From positions 1 to 34,958 of the IMG/VR virus record IMGVR_UViG_3300031726_000668: 34,958 nucleotides of DNA; one strand, written 5' to 3'. Both the position numbers and the translations under genes were made by a program. This document shows positions 29,795 through 34,958 of the stretch, in pieces. The notes beneath the pieces are model-generated. The model did not search any database. It was given only the letters and a program-made list of their open reading frames with translations, and was not told the origin of the DNA. Position 1 is the stretch's first letter, and the number at the start of each line of letters is the position of its first letter. This stretch comes from a virus.

Positions 29795-29822
29795 AATCTA
29801 ACACTGCGTACGCAGTCGTCAA
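29795..29822 (-). promoter_or_regulatory. Internal leftward promoter with palindromic operator in its spacer
   Basis: Minus-strand TTGACG (29822-29817), a 16-base spacer and TAGATT (29800-29795). The spacer holds the perfect 14-bp palindrome ACTGCGTACGCAGT (29803-29816). A repressor bound there would block RNA polymerase. Predicted start is near 29788, at the leader hairpin. The surrounding 29753-29841 contains no gene. Confidence 0.65.
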
Positions 29823-29841
29823 CAGGGCAGACGAAAATAGA

Positions 29842-30069
29842 TTATCGGCGCGCCCGCTCGCGCAGCTGTCGATCGAGCCTGTCCTCGGCTAGCACGGCGA
29901 GGGTGAAGCGCGTCTCGACCTCGATCGCGAGGTCCGTCCAGACCGTCGAAGGGTCGGACGCGAGGCGCTCCAGCTCGGCGCCCCAGAGGCGGACGCCCGA
30001 GCGGATTCGCGCTTCGGAGATCAGATCGCGTTTCGCAGGCTCGAGCACGATGATGCGATCGGGCCTCAT
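29842..30069 (-). CDS. Small unknown protein (75 aa)
   Basis: ATG overlapping the upstream stop. The product begins 'MRPDRIIVLEPAKRDLISEA' and has 'VRLWGAELERLASDPSTVWTDLAIEVETRFTLAVLAEDRLDRQLRERARR'. Helical with a basic C-terminus; no family recognised. Last gene before the internal promoter region. Confidence 0.55.
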   Translation of the reverse strand: MRPDRIIVLEPAKRDLISEARIRSGVRLWGAELERLASDPSTVWTDLAIEVETRFTLAVLAEDRLDRQLRERARR

Positions 30070-30386
30070 CGGGACGGCTCCTTGAGCGCGCGGATGCGCG
30101 CGAACGATCGCCCTCGCTCGAGAAGGGCATCCAGCGTCAGGCGCGCCCGGTGGCCGCCGTCGCGCACGACTGCGTTCGGATGCGCCGTGCCGTAGAAGTG
30201 AAGTACCTTCATCGCGTCGACGGCGATCGACTCGATGACCATCCTCTCCGCGTTTGCGTCGGCGACCTCCTTGCGGAGCGCGGCGAGCTGCTCGTCCAGA
30301 ATGTCCGGCCCGGCGCCGCCGCATCGCCTGTCGTGGCAAGCCGGGCAGCGGTCGTCCAGGCCGTCGTGATCGGGCTCCTCGCTCAT
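30066..30386 (-). CDS. Cys-containing coiled-coil unknown protein (106 aa)
   Basis: ATG in an ATGA overlap with the upstream gene. 'DDRCPACHDRRCGG' near the N-terminus (CxxCH-x3-C) may bind zinc; a coiled coil 'ILDEQLAALRKEVADANAERM' and a helical C-terminus follow. It fits small accessory proteins of recombination operons; function unknown. Confidence 0.55.
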   Translation of the reverse strand: MSEEPDHDGLDDRCPACHDRRCGGAGPDILDEQLAALRKEVADANAERMVIESIAVDAMKVLHFYGTAHPNAVVRDGGHRARLTLDALLERGRSFARIRALKEPSR

Positions 30387-30628
30387 GCTCCCCGCCTTTC
30401 CCTTACGACCTTCGCGCGCGCCGCAGCGCGCACCCGGACCTCCGACGCGTAGTCCCTGAGCCCGACAAGCGCGGGCGATTCCGTCGCCGGCGCGCGCTCC
30501 GTCGGGCGCGTGTCGGGCGCGTAGTCCTCGTCGGTGTCGTCGAGCGCCGCCGACGAGAACCGTGCCCAGTCCTCCGCGCTCTCGACCGCGACGAGCGCGA
30601 ATTGCGAATCGGCAAACAAGAGCTTCAC
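30383..30628 (-). CDS. Small unknown protein (81 aa)
   Basis: GTG start overlapping the stop of the nuclease gene (GTGA). A short beta start '[21 protein letters not shown]', an acidic middle (DDTDEDYAPDTRPTE) and a basic C-terminal helix (RVRAAARAKVVRERRG). Coupled to the nuclease gene; possible regulator or partner. No family recognised. Confidence 0.5.
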   Translation of the reverse strand: MKLLFADSQFALVAVESAEDWARFSSAALDDTDEDYAPDTRPTERAPATESPALVGLRDYASEVRVRAAARAKVVRERRGA

Positions 30629-31749
30629 GCGGCCCGTCCCCTCTTCGCCTTCGCGGCTGCGACGACCTTGATTCCCGCGCCCTCGCGCGCCGTGGTGACG
30701 CAGAGGGCAAGCTGCTCGTCCGTCGCGCCGGCCTCGCGCGCGAGTTGCTCCACGGCCTTGCTCGAGACGCGCGAGACCGTGCGGTACGTGTGTTCGAGTC
30801 GCGAGCCGTCGGAAAGCGTGCGGCCCTCCTCGCCGACGTATTCACCGACCGCGCCCTTGAGCATTCCAAGCACCTTCTCAGCGGCGCGCACGCGCGCCAG
30901 GATGTCCGCCGCGTGGTCCGGCGACTGGATCGTGAGCGTCAGTGGAAGGTTCCCGCGCCGCCGCACGAGCGCGTCGGCGGGTACGAGCGCTTCGGCCTCG
31001 GCGATGTCTTGTTGCTTCGCCAGGCAAAACGGGAGGTGCGGGCAGTAGCGATCCGCGCACCACTCACCCGGCGCCGGCTGCGCGTCGTGGATGCTCTCGA
31101 GCGACGTGCGGATCTCCTCCGCGACCGCGACGAGGCTCCACTCGTCGAGCCACTGCACGATCGTCGAGACGCGCGACTCGTCGACGATGATCGTGCGAAT
31201 GCGCGCGCGGTCCACGCCGTACGCGCGGCATGCGGCGAGCGCGAGCCCAGAGAGCTGCGACGTCGCGTCCTTGACGTCTACGCCGACGCGGACCTTGAGG
31301 TCGTCGATCGCGACGAATGCGCCGTCGTCGTCGAGACCCATGCAGACGAGATCCGCGCTCCCGCAGACCTCGTGGTCCGCGATGCCGTGCTTCGCGCGCC
31401 ACTCGGGCAGCGCGTAGAAGCGCGGTGGCGCGTCCGGGAGAGGCGTGATCTCGCGCCCCTTGTCCGCCTCGGCGTCATACGCGTAGACAGCCTGCGCGCG
31501 CATCCCGACCACGTAATTGTCGTCGAGCCACGCGCGCGCGACGCGCCACATCGCTTGCGCGCGAGGGTCGTCGAAGATGGCCGGGCCGGGATTCTTTCCG
31601 CCGGTGCGGATGTAGTTCGCGAAGGGCGCATCGATCTCGTTTCCGAGCGCGGCGTACTCGCTCGTCGGATCGTGCCACTGCGCGTGCGTGCGCGCCCACG
31701 CACCGCAGTGGAAAAGGAGCGCAAGCTTGGAGAGGGTCACACGGGTCAC
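30625..31749 (-). CDS. PD-(D/E)XK nuclease of Cas4/RecB type with Fe-S-like cysteines
   Basis: 374 aa from GTG 31749, overlapping the Bet stop (GTGA). The nuclease core shows 'ALGNEIDA' (E38), '[10 protein letters not shown]' (D133), '[10 protein letters not shown]' (D149/D150 and K152) and Q165 in '[11 protein letters not shown]', i.e. motifs I-IV of the RecB/Cas4 superfamily. One N-terminal cysteine (C15, 'LFHCGAW') and three C-terminal ones (C231-x4-C236-x5-C242, '[13 protein letters not shown]') repeat the Cas4/AddB arrangement for a 4Fe-4S cluster. It likely provides the exonuclease that makes single strands for the Bet protein. The C-terminal 110 residues are helical. Confidence 0.85.
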   Translation of the reverse strand: MTRVTLSKLALLFHCGAWARTHAQWHDPTSEYAALGNEIDAPFANYIRTGGKNPGPAIFDDPRAQAMWRVARAWLDDNYVVGMRAQAVYAYDAEADKGREITPLPDAPPRFYALPEWRAKHGIADHEVCGSADLVCMGLDDDGAFVAIDDLKVRVGVDVKDATSQLSGLALAACRAYGVDRARIRTIIVDESRVSTIVQWLDEWSLVAVAEEIRTSLESIHDAQPAPGEWCADRYCPHLPFCLAKQQDIAEAEALVPADALVRRRGNLPLTLTIQSPDHAADILARVRAAEKVLGMLKGAVGEYVGEEGRTLSDGSRLEHTYRTVSRVSSKAVEQLAREAGATDEQLALCVTTAREGAGIKVVAAAKAKRGRAA

Positions 31750-32681
31750 GAGATCACCCCCTCTTGCTCGCGCAACGCCGCTTCCGCCGCGGCGTCCTCT
31801 TCAGCGCGCGCGATCACCTCGGCGCAAAGCGCGACGGCTTCGGTGTAGTGCCGCTGCAGCGTCGACTTCAGCGCCGCCGCAAGCGGTGACTTCGCGACCT
31901 CCTCCGCGACTGCAGCGAGCGTCGCGTGGTCGCCGGCCGTCGCGGCCTCGCGCATCCGCGTCGAGAACTCGCGCGCGACGTCCGCCGCCTTGCGCGTGCG
32001 GGGTGCGCCCTCGACGACGGCGGCGGGCGCGTCGTTCGCCGGCGCGGGTGCAGGACGCGATTCCACGGCTTCACGTCGCGTAGCGCGGTCGAGCGGCTTC
32101 ACCGAGGGCGCCGGCACGGGCTCGTCAGCCTGCGCCATCTCGTCGGAGGTGTAGAGCCCGGAGAGATCCTCCGGGAACGCCTTCCGAAGCGCCAATGCCT
32201 CGGCGCACTTCGCGATCATGACTTCCGGCATTTTGAGCCAGAGCTGCTCACCCGCATATGATGCGAACCGCGCGATACCCCAGAGGGGCTCTCGGAAGCC
32301 CTTGCGAAGTACGCCGACCTTCGACGCGGCGGGCGACCTGTTCTCGAGCCAGACCTCCTTCCAAAGGCCATCGGCGCCGCACCAGAACGGGCCGATCTGC
32401 CCTTCGTACTCGCCGGTGCGCTGCGCGATTACGCGAAAGCCGTCGATGCTCGTCTGATGCGCGACCTTGTATCCCTGCGAACGCTTGTCGAAGCGGCGGA
32501 TCGCGTAGATCTGCTTCCGGAACGGATCGAGCTTCGACCGCTTGCACACCTCGACGAACAACGAAAACTCACCGTCGGTGAGGTCCGTCGCGACCGTGCG
32601 CTTGAGCAGATCGAGCTGCTCCCGCGAATACTCCGCGGCGAGCGGCGACGCGCTCACGACCTGGAGAGCCGCCGCGCTCAC
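31746..32681 (-). CDS. bet: Bet/RecT-family single-strand annealing protein
   Basis: 311 aa from GTG 32681, overlapping the upstream gene by GTGA. The N-terminal domain (about 15-200) has the Red-beta/Bet pattern: '[28 protein letters not shown]', '[28 protein letters not shown]', '[11 protein letters not shown]' and '[36 protein letters not shown]'. The C-terminal 100 residues are a Pro/Ala linker and a helical region, variable in this family. It anneals complementary strands during phage recombination; its partner nuclease is the next gene. Family call is strong. Confidence 0.93.
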   Translation of the reverse strand: MSAAALQVVSASPLAAEYSREQLDLLKRTVATDLTDGEFSLFVEVCKRSKLDPFRKQIYAIRRFDKRSQGYKVAHQTSIDGFRVIAQRTGEYEGQIGPFWCGADGLWKEVWLENRSPAASKVGVLRKGFREPLWGIARFASYAGEQLWLKMPEVMIAKCAEALALRKAFPEDLSGLYTSDEMAQADEPVPAPSVKPLDRATRREAVESRPAPAPANDAPAAVVEGAPRTRKAADVAREFSTRMREAATAGDHATLAAVAEEVAKSPLAAALKSTLQRHYTEAVALCAEVIARAEEDAAAEAALREQEGVIS

Positions 32682-32860
32682 GACAGCGCCCCGATCTCGA
32701 GACGAATCGTCACGTCGCGCGCCGACTCCAGCTCGCCGTCGCATGGCGCGCACGTGACAAATTCCGTCCCGTCGAAATCGAGCGGAACGGGCACCCGCTC
32801 GACGCCGCAGACGTCGCACGGGACCAGCTTGATCGTGTCCTCTTCGCCAACTTTCACCAT
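32678..32860 (-). CDS. Zinc-ribbon protein, first gene of the leftward early operon
   Basis: 60 aa from ATG at 32860, chosen because GGAGG lies seven bases upstream; a longer frame to 32899 would start inside the operator. Two CxxC pairs (CDVC near residue 15, CAPC near 37) frame a '[17 protein letters not shown]' beta hairpin, a minimal zinc ribbon. Overlaps the bet gene by GTGA. Possibly nucleic-acid binding; role unknown. Confidence 0.65.
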   Translation of the reverse strand: MVKVGEEDTIKLVPCDVCGVERVPVPLDFDGTEFVTCAPCDGELESARDVTIRLEIGALS

Positions 32861-32875
32861 GTCACGCCTCCAGTG

Positions 32876-32910
32876 TTCAGAATCATGAATCTGAATCATG
32901 GTGACGTCAA
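32876..32910 (-). promoter_or_regulatory. Leftward early promoter with operator A
   Basis: Minus-strand TTGACG (32910-32905), a 17-base spacer and CATGAT (32887-32882). The -10 lies in the centre of the 20-bp inverted repeat TTCAGA-N8-TCTGAA at 32876-32895. The same repeat recurs at 33502-33521. A repressor here would shut off the recombination operon. The region 32861-32938 has no gene. Confidence 0.75.
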
Positions 32911-32938
32911 GAGGCCGCCTCGAGAAAACCGATCAAGA

Positions 32939-33463
32939 CTACGGATGTCGCTTTTTCGCAACGCGAGCAACGCCTCGCGGCGCTTCACGCTTTGCTCTCA
33001 TTAGCAAATCACCAGCATCACGACGAAGGTCGGCAACGGGCCGGTCCGATGACCGCAATTGCTCGATAAGCCTCAAAGCCTCTTCGTATATGGCGCGCTC
33101 TGTCACGGAAAGCTCCTTCCCGGAAGCGAGCCACGGTAGCGCTACTCTCTTATGCCCAGCAAGGCGCTCTAGAAGAGGGGAGAGATCCGCAGAGGGGTCC
33201 CCCTCAATAGCCTCTGCGATCGAGTGCAAATCAGACACCTCGACGCCGAGGGATAACGCAACACGCTCGGCTACGGTCTTCCCTACACCGAGGGTTCCCT
33301 GTCGTATTTGCGTCACATTTGATCTGGCGACTTTGAAGATCTCGTCAGCGAGGACCGCGTCCGTCCGGCCCGTCGCCTTCGATGCTTCGATCAGGCGCGC
33401 AACGAACTTGGTGAGCGGGTCGTCCTTCGGCACGGTACCCGGCGTACCAGATTCTGAATTCAC
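32939..33463 (-). CDS. XRE-type phage repressor (CI-like)
   Basis: 174 aa from GTG 33463. Residues 16-80 form an XRE helix-turn-helix ('PLTKFVARLIEASKATGRTDAVLADEIFKVARSNVTQIRQGTLGVGKTVAERVALSLGV'), the typical N-terminal domain of lambda-type repressors. The rest is helical ('LPWLASGKELSVTERAIYEEALRLIEQLRSS') and ends in a basic tail. There is no S24/LexA-like autoprotease domain (no Ser-Lys pair), so induction must work differently from lambda. The gene lies between operator A and operator B and its start codon sits between two TTCTGAA half-sites, so autoregulation is likely. Confidence 0.8.
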   Translation of the reverse strand: MNSESGTPGTVPKDDPLTKFVARLIEASKATGRTDAVLADEIFKVARSNVTQIRQGTLGVGKTVAERVALSLGVEVSDLHSIAEAIEGDPSADLSPLLERLAGHKRVALPWLASGKELSVTERAIYEEALRLIEQLRSSDRPVADLRRDAGDLLMRAKREAPRGVARVAKKRHP

Positions 33464-33472
33464 TTTTCTGAA
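33452..33472 (-). promoter_or_regulatory. Degenerate operator at the repressor start codon
   Basis: TTCTGAA occurs at 33452-33458 and 33466-33472, 14 bases apart (start to start) as in the full operators but in direct orientation. The GTG start codon of the repressor lies between the copies. Possible low-affinity autoregulatory site. Confidence 0.5.
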
Positions 33473-33490
33473 TCCGGCGGTCGATTCCCC

Positions 33491-33521
33491 TTGCCGGTTT
33501 TTTCAGATTCATTATTCTGAA
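33491..33521 (+). promoter_or_regulatory. Rightward early promoter with operator B
   Basis: TTGCCG (33491-33496), a 16-base spacer and TATTCT (33513-33518) form a possible promoter for the Cro-like gene. The inverted repeat TTCAGA-N8-TCTGAA (33502-33521) covers the spacer and -10. The predicted start lies within a few bases of the ATG at 33527, so the transcript may be leaderless; no Shine-Dalgarno is visible. Confidence 0.65.
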
Positions 33522-33526
33522 TAGCC

Positions 33527-33742
33527 ATGACGGGCTCCGAACTGTTCGCTCAATACATCGAGGCCAAGTGTGGGACGCGGCTGGCGGCTGCGTACGAACT
33601 GGGGGTGTCCGTCTCGACGGTGCACTACTGGCTCACGTCGTCGTCGCCACGCGTGAGTCACCGGAAAAAGATCGCGAAATGGTCGAGGGGTGCGATCGGA
33701 CCGGACGTTCCGTGGCGCGAAGCGAAAGGGCAAGCGGCGTGA
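33527..33742 (+). CDS. Cro-like HTH regulator
   Basis: 71 aa from ATG 33527, divergent from the repressor. 'SELFAQYIEAKCGTRLAAAYELGVSVSTVHYWLT' is a YdaS/Cro-type helix-turn-helix ('AAAYELGVSVSTVHYW' as turn and recognition helix). Its ATG follows operator B by five bases. It likely antagonises the repressor at the same operators and heads the rightward transcript that includes the DUF6745 module and integrase. Confidence 0.78.
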   Translation: MTGSELFAQYIEAKCGTRLAAAYELGVSVSTVHYWLTSSSPRVSHRKKIAKWSRGAIGPDVPWREAKGQAA

Positions 33743-33766
33743 AGGTCCTAGTCGGAGGTTCACGCG

Positions 33767-33789
33767 GCGCAGCATAGCGATCGCTGCGC
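33767..33789 (+). promoter_or_regulatory. Hairpin between the cro-like gene and the DUF6745 module
   Basis: GCGCAGC-n9-GCTGCGC, a 7-bp perfect stem in the 98-base gap after the Cro-like gene. No U-tract follows, so it may be an attenuator, an antitermination site or an mRNA processing site rather than a simple terminator. Confidence 0.45.
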
Positions 33790-33840
33790 GTCGCGAAAGG
33801 TGCACAGGCATTCAGGGCACGAAGGACGAAGGAGAGGCAC

Positions 33841-34227
33841 ATGGCGAAGAAGACGACAGTGGCGAAGGCGATGTACCGACAGGGGGACGTTCTCCTGGTC
33901 CGCGATGACGGGCTGAAGGCGGGGAAGGAGATCACGCCGCAGGGCGGGCGCGTGGTGCTCGCCATCGGCGAGACCTCGATGCACTGCCACGCAGTGGATG
34001 CGTCGAAGGCGAAGCTCTTCGAACTCGCGCAGGGTGAGGAAGGCGTTGAGGCGGCGATCGACCGGTGCCTGGAGATCCTCACGGCGGCGACGGTGCGCGT
34101 CGAGTCGACGCAGACGCGCGCGCATCAGGACGAGCGGCACACGCCGATCGAACTGCCTCCGGGCAAATACCGCGTGCGCGTCATGCGTGAGTACCACCCG
34201 AGCATGATCCGCTCGGTCGAGGACTGA
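33841..34227 (+). CDS. Small His-rich protein paired with the DUF6745-type gene
   Basis: 128 aa from ATG 33841, preceded by AAGGAG. Signature blocks are 'YRQGDVLLV' (12-20), 'GGRVVLAIGETSMHCHAV' (35-52), and 'HQDERHTPIELPPGKYRVRVMREYHP' (95-120). H48, H50, H95, E98 and H100 are placed like a metal site of a small beta-barrel (cupin-like) protein; that is inference. I recall homologues with the pattern 'QGDVLL...GE.TGHaH...HeEH..i.lp.G.Y.V..QReY' next to DUF6745 genes in bacterial chromosomes. The next gene is 41 bases downstream, so the two form a unit. Function unknown. Confidence 0.7.
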   Translation: MAKKTTVAKAMYRQGDVLLVRDDGLKAGKEITPQGGRVVLAIGETSMHCHAVDASKAKLFELAQGEEGVEAAIDRCLEILTAATVRVESTQTRAHQDERHTPIELPPGKYRVRVMREYHPSMIRSVED

Positions 34228-34268
34228 GCGTTCGTCGGGCAACCACAATCGCGAAGAGGGGAACGACG

Positions 34269-34958
34269 ATGAGATCAAAAACGCTCTACACGCTGACCGA
34301 CGAACACCGCGCGCAGCTCGCGCCGTGGCGGGACAAATGGATCGCTAACGCTCTGCGGACAACGCCGCAGACGGACGAGGATCGGACGAAGGCGCGGACC
34401 GCGATCCGTGGGCTCTACACGGCGGCGAAGCTCCCAGTGCCGGAGCGCGACGTGTTCGTCGCGTCGCCGATTACCGGCGCGATCGCGGCGTCGGTCGCGG
34501 CGGGAGTGTGGTGGATCCGAGACCACCAGGGCGTGGCTCGCAAGCTCTTCGGCGTCATCCCCTCGGAAGCGCAGATCCGGGGCTCAATTGCGGCGGCCTG
34601 CGCGATTGCCGTAGCGCGCGGCATGTCGGCGGTCCGACATGAACCGCTCCCCCCGGTGCCGGAGATCGTTGCCGACGCCGCGACCTACGCCGCGACCTAC
34701 GCCGCGACCTCCGACGCGACCGACGCCGCGACCGAAGCCGCGACCTACGCCGCGACCTCCGACGCGACCCGAGCCGCGACCGACGCCGCGACCCGAGCCG
34801 CGACCTACGCCGCGACCGAAGCCGCGACCGACGCCGCGACCGACGCCGCGACCGAAGCCGCGACCTACGCCGCGACCGACGCCGCGACCCTAGCCGCGAC
34901 CGAAGCCGCGACCCGAGCCGCGACCTACGACGCGACCCGAGCCGCGACCGACGCCGCG
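34269..34958 (+). CDS. DUF6745-type protein, N-terminal part (runs off the window)
   Basis: ATG 34269 with GAAGAGGGG upstream; open to the window end (230 codons, no stop). The N-terminus '[58 protein letters not shown]' matches the start of DUF6745 proteins ('W...W...al.t.p.......a...lY...glp.P...v...SP'). Residues up to 135 are an Ala-rich helical domain, followed by at least 23 four-residue repeats. The rest of the gene is at 2-811. Joining the two window ends directly would shift the frame; 2 more bases, or 2 plus multiples of 12, would restore it. Confidence 0.75.
   Translation, partial: MRSKTLYTLTDEHRAQLAPWRDKWIANALRTTPQTDEDRTKARTAIRGLYTAAKLPVPERDVFVASPITGAIAASVAAGVWWIRDHQGVARKLFGVIPSEAQIRGSIAAACAIAVARGMSAVRHEPLPPVPEIVADAATYAATYAATSDATDAATEAATYAATSDATRAATDAATRAATYAATEAATDAATDAATEAATYAATDAATLAATEAATRAATYDATRAATDAA
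34674..34958 (+). repeat. 12-bp tandem repeat array encoding xAAT units, right-hand part
   Basis: About 23.75 units of a 12-bp repeat (core GCGACC plus a variable codon and GCC), encoding D/Y/E/R/S-A-A-T tetrapeptides. The first position varies (D, E, Y, R, L, S); the A-A-T positions are nearly fixed, apart from a few 'SDAT' and 'YDAT' units. The array continues at 2-73. Repeat number in the real genome is uncertain. Confidence 0.95.

Noticed and set aside
34639-34893. A TPRP/KPRP-rich alternative-frame protein from the repeat array.
   Set aside because: It is the out-of-frame translation of the 12-bp repeat; the xAAT frame is continuous with conserved domains on both sides.
34674-34958. CRISPR array.
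   Set aside because: Units are 12 bp, contiguous and without unique spacers.

Overview
The window reads as a nearly complete temperate, podovirus-like phage (or prophage) genome of high G+C. Gene order after the packaging genes follows the P22 plan: large terminase, portal, scaffold, coat, gp4-like adaptor, gp10-like tail nozzle, internal/ejection proteins, distal tail proteins, lysis. Tail sheath, tape-measure and baseplate genes were not recognised. The host is probably a high-GC soil-type bacterium. The DUF6745-type gene with its four-residue alanine/threonine repeats suggests Myxococcota or relatives, but that is an inference. The first and last bases both lie in the 12-bp tandem repeat of one gene, so the molecule is probably circular or circularly permuted, cut inside that repeat.

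Layout. (1) Right end to left end (33.5 kb to 0.8 kb, across the junction): a Cro-like gene, a small histidine-rich protein gene and the large DUF6745-type gene, all rightward. (2) 0.8-2.4 kb: an HTH/excisionase-like gene overlapping a tyrosine integrase gene, then an attP-like site carrying the 3' half of a tRNA-His gene between repeated arm-like motifs. (3) 2.4-7.7 kb: a tightly overlapping early operon with small membrane proteins, a DnaA domain IV-like protein, a replication-initiator-like protein, a RusA-like resolvase, an HTH protein that may be the small terminase subunit, a GNAT-like protein and several unknowns. (4) 7.7-8.2 kb: a secreted lipoprotein with a complete metzincin zinc motif. 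(5) 8.2-27 kb: packaging, head, tail and ejection genes. (6) 26.4-28.0 kb: lysis cassette (TM/coiled-coil protein, holin-like protein, small lipoprotein, transglycosylase-type endolysin). (7) 28.1-32.9 kb, leftward: a recombination operon (zinc-ribbon protein, Bet/RecT annealing protein, Cas4/RecB-like nuclease) followed by small unknown proteins, ending in a ribbon-helix-helix regulator. (8) 32.9-33.7 kb: the immunity region, with a leftward XRE repressor and a rightward Cro-like gene.

How it works together. Two near-identical 20-bp inverted repeats (TTCAGA-N8-TCTGAA) lie at the promoter of the leftward recombination operon and at the promoter of the rightward Cro-like gene, so one repressor probably silences both arms. 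The repressor has no visible LexA-type peptidase domain. A second leftward promoter at 29.8 kb has a perfect 14-bp palindrome in its spacer, and its leader hairpin is repeated in front of downstream genes. Most adjacent genes overlap by ATGA, GTGA or TGATG, indicating extensive translational coupling.

The strongest candidates for undescribed biology are the two-gene DUF6745 module between cro and integrase, the phage metzincin lipoprotein, the S74 chaperone domain on an internal-protein-like gene, and the operator/leader architecture. Functions are assigned by reading motifs only; no database search was run.
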